Shown: positions 9,507 through 19,210, numbered from the stretch's first letter. The stretch: 54,271 nt of DNA from an uncultured Bacilli bacterium (GCA_947628345.1 CANQZM010000003.1:1-54271), one strand, 5' to 3'. Notes: a model not told the origin generated them from the letters alone. Numbers and translations: made by a program.

Positions 9507-11660
9507 ATGACAAAAGAAAAAAGTAATCTAACAGTTGAGGATTTAATAAATAAGATAAGTAGGTATATTGATGATAATGATAAAATAGAAGCAGTTCGTA
9601 AAGCATACCAATTTGCATCAGAAAAATATCAAGGCTGTTTCCGAAAAAATGGTGATGCTTATATACTTCATCCTTTAAATGTTGCACTTATTTTAACTGA
9701 AATATATGCCGATAGTGAAACTATTCAAGCTGCTTTATTACATGATATTTTAGAAAATACTGATACAACAAAAGATGAAATTGATGATAATTTTGGAGAT
9801 GAAGTAGCTAAATTAGTACAAGGAATTACTAAATTATCAAAAATTAAATTTTCAACTGAAAACGAATATTTAATTGATTACTATAAGAAAATAATAGTTG
9901 GTATTAGTGAAGATGTTCGAGTAATTATTATAAAACTAGCAGATAGATTACATAATATGAGAACTTTATGGATACTAGATAAAGAAAAACAAAAAATAAA
10001 GGCAAGAGAGTCGTTAGAAATTTTAGCACCAATTGCCCATCACTTAGGAATCCATAAAATTAAAAGCGAATTAGAAGATTTATCATTACGTTATTTAAAA
10101 CCCGATGTATTTTATGATATTGCTGAGAAGTTAAATACAACAAAATTAGAACGTGATAATACCGTTTATGAAATGCTACAAGAAGTATCTAATTTATTAA
10201 CTGAGCACAATATAAAACATGAAATTAAAGGAAGAAGTAAAAGTATTTACAGTATTTATAATAAACTTAATAAAGGTAAAAAGTTTTCAGATATTTATGA
10301 TTTATTAGCTTTACGTATTTTGGTAGATACAGAACAAGAGTGTTATTTGGCTTTAGGTATAATTCATTCTAAATTTAAACCTTTACCTAAAAGATTTAAA
10401 GATTATATTGCCATGCCTAAACCTAATATGTATCAATCACTTCATACAACTGTTTTTGGCTTAGATGGTTGTTTATTTGAAATTCAAATTAGAACTCATG
10501 CAATGGATGAGATAGCTGAAAATGGAATTGCTTCTCATTGGGCATATAAAGAAAATAAAGATGCTAAGGCCAATATGAATTCTCTTACAGATCAAAAACT
10601 ACAATTTTTTAAAACTATTATGGATTTAAATAGTGATAAAATGAGTAGTGAAGAATTTATTAACAGTGTTCAAGATGAAGTTTTAAATAATAATATTTAT
10701 GTTTTTACTCCTAAAGGTGATATTATTGAATTACCTAGAGGTGCAACTCCACTAGATTTTGCATATAAAATTCATACTAAGGTTGGAGAAACAACGGTAG
10801 GAGCAATTGTTAATAATAATATTGTACCATTAAATTATGAATTAAAAGATAATGATATTGTTAAGATAAATACTAATAAAAACTCAACTCCATCTAAAGA
10901 ATGGATTGGTATTGCTAAAACTACCCAAGCAAGAAATAAAATTAAAAGTTATTTTTCTAAAAACGAAAAAGAAATTAATATTGAAAGAGGTAAATATCTA
11001 CTAGAAAAAGAACTTCGTAAAAGAAAGATTGTCTTTAACGATTTCTTTACTGAAAAAAATATTGAAACTATAAAAAAATCACTTAAATTGGATGACTTAG
11101 AAGATATTTATCTAGTAATTGGAAACAATAAAAACTCAGCTAGCTTTGTTATTAATTTAATTAATAAGTATAAAGAAGAAGTTATACCTAAGGCTGCCAA
11201 ACCATTTGAAAAACCAACTGATTTTGATATTATTGTTTCAGGAATTGATAAAGTAAAAGTTAATTTAGCTAATTGTTGTAATCCGATTTTTGGTGATGAT
11301 ATAGTTGGTTATATTACTAAAGGAAATGGTATAACCATTCATAGAAAAACTTGTCATAATATTACGATGATTGAAAATAGAACTGTTAATGTTGCTTGGA
11401 ATAATGATACTAAATTGGATAAAAAATATTTAACTATTTTAGTAGTTTATTCTAATACTAATGAAAATAAAATGTCTGACTTAGTTCAAAGATTATCAGC
11501 TATAAGTATTAATATTGAAAGTATTAAAACAATTAGTAAAGATAATGATAAGGTATACCAATTAGATATTTATCTTAAAGGATTGGAACAGTTAGATCAT
11601 GTTTTAAAGCAATTAGAGAAATTATCCTATATTTATAAGGTAGAAAGGTTAATTAGATGA
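9507..11660 (+). CDS. relA: Bifunctional (p)ppGpp synthetase/hydrolase RelA/SpoT (Rel)
   Basis: Stringent-response enzyme that makes and degrades (p)ppGpp. The N-terminal HD hydrolase is intact (His55 in YILHPLNVA, LLHD at 79-80, Asp146 in KLADRLHNM). The synthetase domain follows with GRSKSIYSIYNK and YQSLHTTV. The synthetase loop reads RFKD near residue 295, the RXKD form known from bifunctional Rel proteins (EXDD marks RelA-only synthetases). A TGS domain lies near 395-455, a CC...C conserved cysteine region near 590-620, and an ACT domain at the end. Length of 717 is normal. The stop overlaps the dtd start by four bases. Confidence 0.97.
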   Translation: MTKEKSNLTVEDLINKISRYIDDNDKIEAVRKAYQFASEKYQGCFRKNGDAYILHPLNVALILTEIYADSETIQAALLHDILENTDTTKDEIDDNFGDEVAKLVQGITKLSKIKFSTENEYLIDYYKKIIVGISEDVRVIIIKLADRLHNMRTLWILDKEKQKIKARESLEILAPIAHHLGIHKIKSELEDLSLRYLKPDVFYDIAEKLNTTKLERDNTVYEMLQEVSNLLTEHNIKHEIKGRSKSIYSIYNKLNKGKKFSDIYDLLALRILVDTEQECYLALGIIHSKFKPLPKRFKDYIAMPKPNMYQSLHTTVFGLDGCLFEIQIRTHAMDEIAENGIASHWAYKENKDAKANMNSLTDQKLQFFKTIMDLNSDKMSSEEFINSVQDEVLNNNIYVFTPKGDIIELPRGATPLDFAYKIHTKVGETTVGAIVNNNIVPLNYELKDNDIVKINTNKNSTPSKEWIGIAKTTQARNKIKSYFSKNEKEINIERGKYLLEKELRKRKIVFNDFFTEKNIETIKKSLKLDDLEDIYLVIGNNKNSASFVINLINKYKEEVIPKAAKPFEKPTDFDIIVSGIDKVKVNLANCCNPIFGDDIVGYITKGNGITIHRKTCHNITMIENRTVNVAWNNDTKLDKKYLTILVVYSNTNENKMSDLVQRLSAISINIESIKTISKDNDKVYQLDIYLKGLEQLDHVLKQLEKLSYIYKVERLIR

Positions 11661-12091
11661 GAATTGTTGTCCAAAGAGTATTATCTTCTAGTGTTGAAGT
11701 TAATAACAGGCAAGTTGGAAAAATTAATCAAGGTTTAACTTTACTAGTTGGATTTCATCAAGATGATACTATTGATAAATTAGATAAAATGGTTCGAAAA
11801 ATTGTTAATTTAAGAATATTTGATGATTCCAATCATATAATGAATAAATCAGTACTAGATATTGATGGCAGTATTTTATCAGTTTCACAATTTAGTTTAT
11901 ATGCTGATACTAAAAAAGGTAATAGACCAAGTTATAAACAAGCCATGAAAAGTGAAGATGCTGTTAAATTATATGATGAATTTAATAAAAGATTAAAAGA
12001 ATATATAGAAGTAGAAACAGGTATTTTTGGTAGTGATATGAAGTTAAATATAGAAAATGATGGACCTATTACGATTATTCTAGAGGAGTGA
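11657..12091 (+). CDS. dtd: D-aminoacyl-tRNA deacylase
   Basis: Removes D-amino acids (and mischarged glycine) from tRNA, protecting translation. Family motifs are clear: MRIVVQRV at the start, the SQFSLYADTKKGNRPS active-site strand, and NDGPITI near the C-terminus. The 144-residue length is standard. The ATG overlaps the relA stop (ATGA), the usual relA-dtd arrangement in Firmicutes, which implies translational coupling. Confidence 0.95.
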   Translation: MRIVVQRVLSSSVEVNNRQVGKINQGLTLLVGFHQDDTIDKLDKMVRKIVNLRIFDDSNHIMNKSVLDIDGSILSVSQFSLYADTKKGNRPSYKQAMKSEDAVKLYDEFNKRLKEYIEVETGIFGSDMKLNIENDGPITIILEE

Positions 12092-12097
12092 TAGTTG

Positions 12098-13159
12098 ATG
12101 TTTTCTAACAAACTTAATTATAAAATTATCAATTTTGCAGCGTTGATGCTTCTTTTTTATATGACTTTTTCTAATATTGGTATTTGGTTAAGTTTAGTTA
12201 AAAAAATTATTGAAGTTATTGCTCCTATTTTATTTTCTTTTGCCTTTGCTTATTCTTTATATCCTTTAGTATTAATACTTAAAAACAAAAAATTGACTAA
12301 ATTATTAGCAGTTACTATAACTATAATTAGTTTTACTCTTATTTTTATATTAATTATTAATAAAAGTTTACCTATTATTTATGAACAATTAGTCTTATTT
12401 TCCAAATATATTTTAACTTTTATAAATCAATTTAGTAATCGTTTTAATATTAATATAGGTATAGAAAAATTTCATTTATTAGATTATTTAAACACAATTA
12501 TTACTCAACTTAGTAATATAATTAGTAAAAGTACTATTACTATTTTTAATAAATCAGTTAACTTATTTATACAATTATTAACTGGCTATCTTTTTGGAAT
12601 ATATTTTTTATGGAATATGGATAAGATAAGACAAGAAGTTAAAAATATAAGTTTAAAAATATCAATTAAGTTGTATAATTATTTAAAAATAGTAGATATT
12701 GAAATTAATAATTATGTTAAAGGTTTAATTTTATCAATGATTATTCAGTTAGTAGAATATTCACTCCTATTTTTATTAATAGGACACCCTAATTGGTTAT
12801 TGTTAGGTATTTTAGCTGCTGTTAGTAATATAATTCCTTATTTTGGGGCTTTAGTTACTAACATTTTAGGAATTATTATTGCTTTTAATGTTTCGACTAG
12901 AGTTTTAATTGGAACTATCTTAGTATGTATTATTTGTCCTTTTATAGATAATTATCTAATTATGCCAAAAATTTATAAAAAAACTAATGATATTAATCCA
13001 TTTATCGCAATAATTTTAATAACTATTAGTGGTTCTATTTTTGGATTAATGGGAATTATAATTATTTTACCTATCTATTTATTATTACGAACTACTTACT
13101 TGTATTTAATAGATAATTATAAAACGAATTTAAGAAAAATTAAGATAACTCACTTCTAA
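12098..13159 (+). CDS. AI-2E family transporter (YtvI/PerM-like permease)
   Basis: Integral membrane protein of 353 residues with about eight hydrophobic segments in the 2+1+5 pattern of the AI-2E/PerM family: paired helices at about 10-65, a central amphipathic region, then a long C-terminal bundle with GHPNWLLLGILAAVSNIIPYFG and GLMGIIIILPIYLLL. These GLIAGLLNFIPYFG- and GPVGLIIAVPI-like motifs define the family. The substrate cannot be read from sequence; family members have been linked to signal export or to sodium/proton exchange. ATG at 12098 follows GAGGAG at a workable distance and starts 6 bases after dtd. Confidence 0.85.
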   Translation: MFSNKLNYKIINFAALMLLFYMTFSNIGIWLSLVKKIIEVIAPILFSFAFAYSLYPLVLILKNKKLTKLLAVTITIISFTLIFILIINKSLPIIYEQLVLFSKYILTFINQFSNRFNINIGIEKFHLLDYLNTIITQLSNIISKSTITIFNKSVNLFIQLLTGYLFGIYFLWNMDKIRQEVKNISLKISIKLYNYLKIVDIEINNYVKGLILSMIIQLVEYSLLFLLIGHPNWLLLGILAAVSNIIPYFGALVTNILGIIIAFNVSTRVLIGTILVCIICPFIDNYLIMPKIYKKTNDINPFIAIILITISGSIFGLMGIIIILPIYLLLRTTYLYLIDNYKTNLRKIKITHF

Positions 13160-13168
13160 CGAAGAACG

Positions 13169-13197
13169 TTTACTTTTTTTTTGACATAGGTTATAAT
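13169..13197 (+). promoter_or_regulatory. promoter of murC
   Basis: TATAAT at 13192-13197 lies about 20 bases before murC. The best-spaced -35 is TTTACT at 13169-13174 with 17 bases between. A perfect TTGACA at 13181-13186 is too close to the -10 to serve it. Confidence 0.5.
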
Positions 13198-13218
13198 GAA
13201 GAAGAAAGAAGTGATAAT

Positions 13219-14523
13219 ATGAAATATTACTGTATAGGAATTAAGGGTTCTGGTATGTCTACTTTAGCTCAAATTTTAAAAGATTTAGGTAATGATGTAT
13301 CTGGTTATGATGATGCTAAAGATTATAAGTTTACGCAAAAAGGATTAGAAGAACGTAATATTCCTATTTACTATGATGGTAATCATACTTTAGATAAAGA
13401 TACAATTGTTACATATTCTGTTGCTTTTTCTAAAGATCATAAAGAATTAAAACGTGTAGAACAACTAGGATTAACAATAAAAAAATACAATGAAATAATT
13501 GGGGATATTGTTGATTTATTTGATACTATTAGTGTTTCAGGTACTCATGGAAAAACTACAACTTCTTCTATAATTAAACATATTTTAGAAGAAACTATAG
13601 GTGACTGTAACTATTTTATAGGGGCTGGGGATGGACATTTAAATAAAGATAATAAATATTTTGTTTTAGAGTCAGATGAATTTAATCGTCATTTTTTAGC
13701 TTACCATCCTAAATACAGTATAATTACAAATATAGAGGCAGAACATTTAGAAATTTATAAAGATATTGATGATATTAGAACTACTTTTGAAAAATTTGCT
13801 AATCAGACAAAAGAATTAATTGTAGCTTGTGGAGATAATAAAGAAATTAGGAAAATAAATTTTAAGACAAAAGTATTATTTTATGGATTTAACGATGATA
13901 ATGATATAATTATTAAAAATCAACAATTAACTTCAACAGGAAATAGTTTTGATTTATATATAAATAACCAGTTATATGATCATTTTGAAATGCCTTTATA
14001 TGGAAATCATATGACTTTAAATGCTGCAGCTGCAATTGCTATTTGTAATCATTTAAAAATAGATAAAGAAAAACAGAAACAGGCATTAAAAACTTTTAAA
14101 AATGCCGCTAGACGTTGTAGTGAAGAAAAAGTAGGAGATACTATTATTATTGATGATTATGCCCATCATCCTACAGAAATTAAAGTAACTATAAAAGGGA
14201 TAAAGCAAAAATACCCTAATAAAAAAATTGTAGTAGTATTTAAACCTAATACTTATTCAAGAACTAAAGATTTTACTAAACAGTTTATTGAATCCTTATC
14301 CATGGCTGACAAAGTATTTTTAACAGAAATCGAATCAAATCGTGAAAAACCAGAAGACTATCCTGGCATATCTTCTTCCCTTATTGTAGATGAAATAAAA
14401 AATGGGGAAATAATATCAGAAGAAACCATTCAAAAATTAGAGCCATACAAAAATGAAGTTATTTGTTTTATGGGTTGTGCACCAGTTGCTCATCTAATTA
14501 GTGAATTTAAAAAAATATTATAG
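13219..14523 (+). CDS. murC: UDP-N-acetylmuramate--L-alanine ligase
   Basis: Cytoplasmic ATP-dependent ligase that adds the first amino acid to the peptidoglycan stem peptide. The N-terminal Rossmann domain has GIKGSGMSTLAQIL. The central domain has the ATP loop SGTHGKTTTSS and the NIEAEHLEIY motif. The C-terminal domain has DDYAHHPTEIK, typical of MurC. Length of 434 residues agrees. The GIKGSGM start separates it from MurD, MurE and MurF. It has its own promoter and ends on a terminator hairpin, so it is probably monocistronic. Confidence 0.95.
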   Translation: MKYYCIGIKGSGMSTLAQILKDLGNDVSGYDDAKDYKFTQKGLEERNIPIYYDGNHTLDKDTIVTYSVAFSKDHKELKRVEQLGLTIKKYNEIIGDIVDLFDTISVSGTHGKTTTSSIIKHILEETIGDCNYFIGAGDGHLNKDNKYFVLESDEFNRHFLAYHPKYSIITNIEAEHLEIYKDIDDIRTTFEKFANQTKELIVACGDNKEIRKINFKTKVLFYGFNDDNDIIIKNQQLTSTGNSFDLYINNQLYDHFEMPLYGNHMTLNAAAAIAICNHLKIDKEKQKQALKTFKNAARRCSEEKVGDTIIIDDYAHHPTEIKVTIKGIKQKYPNKKIVVVFKPNTYSRTKDFTKQFIESLSMADKVFLTEIESNREKPEDYPGISSSLIVDEIKNGEIISEETIQKLEPYKNEVICFMGCAPVAHLISEFKKIL

Positions 14524-14540
14524 AGCTTTAGGCTCTTTTA
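14522..14540 (+). terminator. terminator overlapping the murC stop
   Basis: AGAGC (14522-14526), loop TTTAG, GCTCT (14532-14536) and then TTTT. The stem begins inside the TAG stop codon. Confidence 0.7.
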
Positions 14541-14601
14541 ATTAGCCTTTTTTTGGATAATTAATTTTAAATCTATAACATATTCTTTAATAGGTGATTT
14601 T

Positions 14602-14844
14602 ATGTTGAATCGAGTTAAGGAATATATAAATGATAATGAATTTAGATTAACAATATTTGAAAACCAGATTTATGCGATAAACTATTTAAGAATAATCTCT
14701 TTAGAAGATGAGTACATTTCTTTAATTACTAAAAAAGGGAAAGTCATTATAAAGGGAAACAATCTTTGTTTAAATAAACTATTAGATAATGAAATCTTAA
14801 TAAGTGGTTCAGTTACTAGTATTGAGGTTGATTTTAATGAATAG
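14602..14844 (+). CDS. yqfC: YqfC-like sporulation protein (YabP/YqfC family)
   Basis: Beta-rich 80-residue protein with the YabP/YqfC pattern: an N-terminal NRVKEYINDNEFRLTIFENQIYAINYLRI strand set split by a turn, then SLEDEYISLITKKGKVIIKG. In spore formers this family is expressed in the mother cell and needed for efficient sporulation. Its start has AGGTGAT upstream. It overlaps yqfD by 8 bases, the usual yqfC-yqfD pairing, which makes the family call much stronger than the short sequence alone would. Confidence 0.85.
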   Translation: MLNRVKEYINDNEFRLTIFENQIYAINYLRIISLEDEYISLITKKGKVIIKGNNLCLNKLLDNEILISGSVTSIEVDFNE

Positions 14845-16021
14845 TAGATACAAAGTAAAAATAATTGGCAAAGATCCAAAACGTTTTGTTAAGGAAATAA
14901 TTACTAAGAAAATTTCAATTTATCAGGTGGAAAATTTAGATAGTGATCCTATAATAATAGTAGATGAAGAGGGATTAGCAAAATTAAAAGAAATTAAAAC
15001 TAGTTATAAAATAAAAGTAATAAGAGAATATGGCCTAATTAGAATTAAACACTTAATTAAAAAATATTCTTACTTTTTAATGGCTTTATTAGTAGGTAGT
15101 TTACTTCTTTTATTACTTTCTAATATGATATTTACAGTAGAAGTACAACATTCTAAAAGTGAAATTAGAAATCTTATTAAACAAGATTTAAAATTGTATG
15201 GAATTTCTAAATATAAATTTAGAGTTAGCTATAATAAAAAAGAAGAAATCAAGAAAAAGATTTTAGCTAAGGAAACTGATAAAATCGAATGGTTAGAAAT
15301 AGAACGTATCGGTACTAAATATTTAGTAAAAGTAGAAGAACGTATTAAAAATGAAGTAAAAACTGATAATAAAGCCCAAAATATTATAGCTAAAAAAAAT
15401 GCAATGATTTTAAGAATTAGTGCTACTTCTGGAGAAGTAGTTAAAAAGAAGTTTGATTATGTTCAAAAAGGAGATGTCTTAATCAGTGGCTTTATAACTA
15501 AAGATGAAAAAATTGTTTCTAAAACTAAAGCTATTGGTAGTGTATTTGGTGAAGTTTGGTATCAGGTACAAGTAGATTTACCTAAAGCTTATAAAGTAGT
15601 TAATAAAACTGGTAAAAGTAAAAAAAGATTAGAATTAACTATTTTTGATAAAAATATTTTTCTATTTGATTTTAATAAATATAAAACCTACCAAGTAGAA
15701 AAAAAAGAACTATTAAGAAATAATATATTACCAGTCAGTCTTAACTATGCAACTATTTACGAAACTAATGAAATTTCTAAAAATTATGATATTTCTAATG
15801 TTTCAAATGAAGCTATCAAATTAGCTAGTAATAAATTAAAACAAAAATTAGGTCCTAAAGACAAAATAATTTCTAAAAAAGTTTTGAAAAAAACTGAAAG
15901 AGATAGTAGAATAATAGTAGATGTATTTTTTAAGGTAGAAGAAGACATTACAGAAGAAGAAAGTATCGAAAATATTAAAATAGAAGACATTGAAGGTGAA
16001 AAGAGTGGAACAAGTAACTAG
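14837..16021 (+). CDS. yqfD: YqfD sporulation membrane protein
   Basis: Member of the YqfD family, with 394 residues. A cytoplasmic N-terminal domain (about 1-75) is followed by one membrane helix near residues 80-103. The outer region has the repeated beta pattern RIGTKYLVKVEERI and the family's GEVVKKKFDYVQKGDVLISGFI. Bacillus yqfD mutants have reduced sporulation. The chosen ATG at 14837 lies in the yqfC tail and is downstream of TGAGGTTGAT; an earlier in-frame start at 14804 would lie well inside yqfC. phoH and pgpH, which normally follow yqfD, are missing and a VanZ gene stands in their place. Confidence 0.9.
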   Translation: MNSRYKVKIIGKDPKRFVKEIITKKISIYQVENLDSDPIIIVDEEGLAKLKEIKTSYKIKVIREYGLIRIKHLIKKYSYFLMALLVGSLLLLLLSNMIFTVEVQHSKSEIRNLIKQDLKLYGISKYKFRVSYNKKEEIKKKILAKETDKIEWLEIERIGTKYLVKVEERIKNEVKTDNKAQNIIAKKNAMILRISATSGEVVKKKFDYVQKGDVLISGFITKDEKIVSKTKAIGSVFGEVWYQVQVDLPKAYKVVNKTGKSKKRLELTIFDKNIFLFDFNKYKTYQVEKKELLRNNILPVSLNYATIYETNEISKNYDISNVSNEAIKLASNKLKQKLGPKDKIISKKVLKKTERDSRIIVDVFFKVEEDITEEESIENIKIEDIEGEKSGTSN

Positions 16022-16601
16022 AACAATTCAAGGTATTATTAACCTCACATGGCCAATGATTTTAATATCAGTAGTAATTATTGTATCATTACGAATAACC
16101 TATCTAATTAAAAATAAACAACACTTAACATTATATAAAGAATTATTAATGCTATCTTTTATTATTTATATATTATGTTTATTCCAAATAGTTACTTTTC
16201 AAGATGATGTTATGTGGAGTAGTAATAATTTTATTCCTTTTAAAGAAATATTTAGATATAGATTAGGAAGTAGATTATTTTTAAAAAACGTTTTAGGTAA
16301 TGTTGTTTTATTTCTACCATTTGGTTTTTTTACAAGTTATTACCTTAATCCTAAAAAATCATATTCTGTAATTATTTTAACCTTAATAGCATCCATCTCT
16401 ATTGAAACGGTACAATTAGTAATTGGTAGGGTTTTTGATGTTGATGATATTATTCTTAATTTAATTGGTGGAATTATTGGTTATTTAGGATATTGTTTTT
16501 TAAGAAATATTGGTAATAAATTACCTAATTTTATGAAATCAGAAATATTTTTAAATATTATTTCAGTAATTATTTTACTAGGAATAATTAGTTTACTGTA
16601 G
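16005..16601 (+). CDS. VanZ-like family membrane protein
   Basis: Membrane protein of 198 residues with about five helices. It shows the VanZ signature: a short NFIPFKEI loop, then the NVLGNVVLFLPFGFF helix, and later SISIETVQLVIGRVFDVDDIILNLIGGIIG split over two lines of helix and loop. VanZ family members affect teicoplanin and envelope antibiotic tolerance in some hosts, but most have no known role. GTG at 16005 is chosen because GAAGGTGA at 15992-15999 precedes it. The gene overlaps the end of yqfD and runs on to ybeY after 14 bases. Confidence 0.88.
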   Translation: MEQVTRTIQGIINLTWPMILISVVIIVSLRITYLIKNKQHLTLYKELLMLSFIIYILCLFQIVTFQDDVMWSSNNFIPFKEIFRYRLGSRLFLKNVLGNVVLFLPFGFFTSYYLNPKKSYSVIILTLIASISIETVQLVIGRVFDVDDIILNLIGGIIGYLGYCFLRNIGNKLPNFMKSEIFLNIISVIILLGIISLL

Positions 16602-16615
16602 GTAGGAGAGTAGTT

Positions 16616-17065
16616 ATGAATAAAATAGAAATATTTAATGAAACAGCATCAATAGTAAAAGAGTTATCTAAATTAAAAGAAGTACTAGAGTATGCAGTTA
16701 AAAAAGAAAAATTAAAAAATGTTGAATTTAATGTTATTATTGTAGATAATAATTATATACATAAATTAAATAAAGAATATCGTAATATTGATAGAGTAAC
16801 AGATGTAATTACTTTTGCTTTAGAAGATGATAATGTGGTAATCAATGCCGGAAATACTAGAGTATTGGGAGATATTTATATTTCAATAGATAAAGCTAAA
16901 GAGCAAGCTGTAAATTATGGTCATTCTTTTGAAAGGGAATTAATTTTTTTAGCAGTCCATGGTTTTTATCATTTGTTAGGTTATGATCATATGAATGTAG
17001 AAGAAGAAAAAATAATGTTTAGTAAACAGGAGGCAGTATTAGATGAGTGTAAAATTCAAAGATAA
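16616..17065 (+). CDS. ybeY: Endoribonuclease YbeY (rRNA maturation factor)
   Basis: Metal-dependent RNase involved in 16S rRNA 3' processing and ribosome quality control. The zinc site HGFYHLLGYDH (H-x3-H-x5-H) is intact near residues 119-129, and the upstream strand LNKEYRNIDRVTDVITFAL is typical. The 149-residue length fits. The start has a GTAGGAGAG ribosome site. It overlaps dgkA by 23 bases. Confidence 0.95.
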   Translation: MNKIEIFNETASIVKELSKLKEVLEYAVKKEKLKNVEFNVIIVDNNYIHKLNKEYRNIDRVTDVITFALEDDNVVINAGNTRVLGDIYISIDKAKEQAVNYGHSFERELIFLAVHGFYHLLGYDHMNVEEEKIMFSKQEAVLDECKIQR

Positions 17066-17450
17066 TAAAAAAATATTAGATAAAAAAAGATTACGTAACA
17101 GTTTTAAATTTGCTTTAGAAGGAGTTAGAACTGCATATAAAACTGAGCAAAATTTAAAAATACATACTATTATGGCTATTATTGTCATTATTTTAGGGTT
17201 TATTCTAAAAATAACCTATTTAGAATGGTTTGTTTGTTTAATTGTAATTGGATTAGTTCTAATGGCGGAATTTTTTAACACCGCATTAGAAAATATTGTT
17301 GATATGATAACAACAGAAATTAATCCATATGCTAAAAATGCGAAAGATATGGCTAGTAGTGGAGTTTTGGCTATGTCAGTAATTTCTTTTATAGTTGGAT
17401 TAATTATTTTTGGTCCTAAAATTATTAGCATAATCGGAGGGTTACTATGA
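17043..17450 (+). CDS. dgkA: Undecaprenol/diacylglycerol kinase (DgkA family)
   Basis: Small membrane kinase of 135 residues. Gram-positive DgkA proteins mainly phosphorylate undecaprenol and so recycle the cell-wall lipid carrier. Three hydrophobic helices are visible (about 43-60, 63-80 and 108-130). The catalytic stretch AEFFNTALENIVD precedes a second conserved patch NAKDMASSGV. The start lies inside ybeY with AGGAGG upstream. Its last four bases overlap the era start. The cdd gene that separates the two in Bacillus subtilis is absent. Confidence 0.92.
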   Translation: MSVKFKDNKKILDKKRLRNSFKFALEGVRTAYKTEQNLKIHTIMAIIVIILGFILKITYLEWFVCLIVIGLVLMAEFFNTALENIVDMITTEINPYAKNAKDMASSGVLAMSVISFIVGLIIFGPKIISIIGGLL

Positions 17451-18334
17451 AATGCGGGTTTGTTAGTTTAGTTGGTAGGCCTAATGTTGGTAAAAGTACA
17501 CTTTTAAATAATATATTAGGACTTAAATTAGCTATTACTTCTAATGTAAGCGGTACAACTAGAAATATAATTCAAGGAATTTATAATGATAAAGATTCAC
17601 AAATTATTTTTGTAGATACTCCAGGTATTCATAAGCCAACTCATAAATTAGGTAATGTTATGAATAAAAAAGCTTATGATCATACTGAGGGTGTTGATGT
17701 CATTTTATTTTTAATAGATATTGATAAAGGTTTTGGTAAAGGAGATTTATTTGTTTTAAATCAAATTAAAGATAAAAATATTCCTGTTTTTCTCCTATTA
17801 AATAAAATTGATAAAATAAAAAATAAAGAATTATTACTAGAAAAAATTGCAAGTTTACAAAAGTTATATAATTTTGCAGAAATTATTCCTCTTTCGGCAC
17901 TTAAAAATGATAATATTTCTACTTTAATTGAATGTATAAAGAAATATTTAGACGAGGGAGATAGAGTCTATCAAGAAGAAGAATTAACTAATGTTTCAAC
18001 TAGATTTATTATGGCTGAATTTGTTAGAGAAAAAGTTTTAGAACTAACAAGAGATGAAATACCACACACTGTTACTTGTTATGTTGAAAATTATGAAGAA
18101 GATGATAAAGTTGTTCATATTCAAGTGTTAATTGTAGTGGATAGGGATAATATTAAAAAAATTATTATTGGTAAAAATGGTTCTATGTTAAAAGAAATTG
18201 GTTCTAGAGCTAGAATTGACATGGAAAAGTTTTTAGGTAAAAAAGTATATTTAGAAAGTTATGTTAAAACACTAAAAAATTGGCGTGATCAAGAAAAATA
18301 TTTTGAAGAATTAGGCTTAAAAGATAGTGAATAA
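17447..18334 (+). CDS. era: GTPase Era
   Basis: Essential GTPase that binds the 3' end of 16S rRNA during 30S assembly. G1 GRPNVGKSTLLN, G2 SGTTRNIIQG, G3 DTPGIHKP and G4 NKIDK are all intact in the first 130 residues. The KH RNA-binding domain lies near residues 200-280 (IIIGKNGSMLKEIGSRAR). Length of 295 is normal. The ATG overlaps the dgkA stop. Confidence 0.97.
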   Translation: MKCGFVSLVGRPNVGKSTLLNNILGLKLAITSNVSGTTRNIIQGIYNDKDSQIIFVDTPGIHKPTHKLGNVMNKKAYDHTEGVDVILFLIDIDKGFGKGDLFVLNQIKDKNIPVFLLLNKIDKIKNKELLLEKIASLQKLYNFAEIIPLSALKNDNISTLIECIKKYLDEGDRVYQEEELTNVSTRFIMAEFVREKVLELTRDEIPHTVTCYVENYEEDDKVVHIQVLIVVDRDNIKKIIIGKNGSMLKEIGSRARIDMEKFLGKKVYLESYVKTLKNWRDQEKYFEELGLKDSE

Positions 18335-18376
18335 ATAATTAATAAAATCACCACTATAATAATAGAGGTGAATACA

Positions 18377-18466
18377 ATGAATGATCTTATTTGGGATTTA
18401 TTTAAAAAAACAGGAGATATAAAATATTATATGTTATTAAAAGAAATGAACAGAAGAAGGGATTAA
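18377..18466 (+). CDS. yqzL: YqzL-like small protein, 29 aa
   Basis: A 29-codon gene between era and recO with AGAGGTGAA upstream of its ATG. The peptide starts MNDLIWDLFKKTGDIKYYM and continues LLKEMNRRRD. This recalls the YqzL family (a tryptophan near the start, F-x-x-TG, then a leucine-rich KEM segment), and yqzL occupies exactly this place between era and recO in Bacillus subtilis. Its TAA stop abuts the recO ATG with no gap, so the two are translated together. No function is known for the family. Confidence 0.8.
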   Translation: MNDLIWDLFKKTGDIKYYMLLKEMNRRRD

Positions 18467-19210
18467 ATGAAAATCGAAGAAGTAGAAGGTATCATTGTAG
18501 GTGAGGTTAACTATAGTGAATCAAGCAAAATATTAAATGTTTTGACTAAAGAACACAAAATGATTGGAATTATTTCTAAAGGATGTCGTAATATTAAAAA
18601 CAAGTTACGTGCAGTAAGTAGAAAATTAATCTATGGTAAATTTAATATATATTATAAAGAAAATGGTCTTTCTACGTTAATTAGTGTTGACATTATAAAT
18701 TCATTTAATAATATATTAACTGATATTAGTAAAATTTCTTATGTTTCTTATATTGTTGATTTAGTATCTCAAGTTTCTAAACAAAACGATGAAGATAATT
18801 TATTTGATCTATTAAAAGCCAGTTTACTTAAGATAGAAGAGGGTTATAATCCTCAAATTGTAATGTGTATAGTGGAATTAAAACTTCTATCATACTTAGG
18901 AGTTGCACCTATTTTAGATGGATGCAGTTTTTGTGGTAGTACTAAAAATATAGTAGCCTTAAATGCCAGTAGTGGTGGATATGTATGTTCTAATTGCCAT
19001 CACAACGAACCATTGACTGATGAAAAAATTATCCATTTAATTAGAATGCTTTATTATGTTGATATTGAAAGTATAACTAAATTAGAGATTACTAATAAAT
19101 ATTTAAAAGAAATAAATAAATTTTTAGATGATTATTATGATAGATATACAGGACTTTATTTAAAAAGTAAAAGTTTTCTAAAACAATTAGATAAATTAGA
19201 ACAGGTTTAA
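18467..19210 (+). CDS. recO: DNA repair protein RecO
   Basis: Recombination mediator that loads RecA with RecR and anneals single strands. The N-terminal OB fold has EGIIVGEVNYSESSKILNVLT. The helical C-terminal domain contains a zinc site CSFC...CSNC near residues 147-175. Length of 247 residues is normal. Start is set by the end of yqzL and by AGAAGAAGGG upstream. Confidence 0.94.
   Translation: MKIEEVEGIIVGEVNYSESSKILNVLTKEHKMIGIISKGCRNIKNKLRAVSRKLIYGKFNIYYKENGLSTLISVDIINSFNNILTDISKISYVSYIVDLVSQVSKQNDEDNLFDLLKASLLKIEEGYNPQIVMCIVELKLLSYLGVAPILDGCSFCGSTKNIVALNASSGGYVCSNCHHNEPLTDEKIIHLIRMLYYVDIESITKLEITNKYLKEINKFLDDYYDRYTGLYLKSKSFLKQLDKLEQV

Noticed and set aside
13181-13197. TTGACA with TATAAT as the murC promoter pair
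   Set aside because: Spacing is only 5 bases; TTTACT further upstream has the right spacing.
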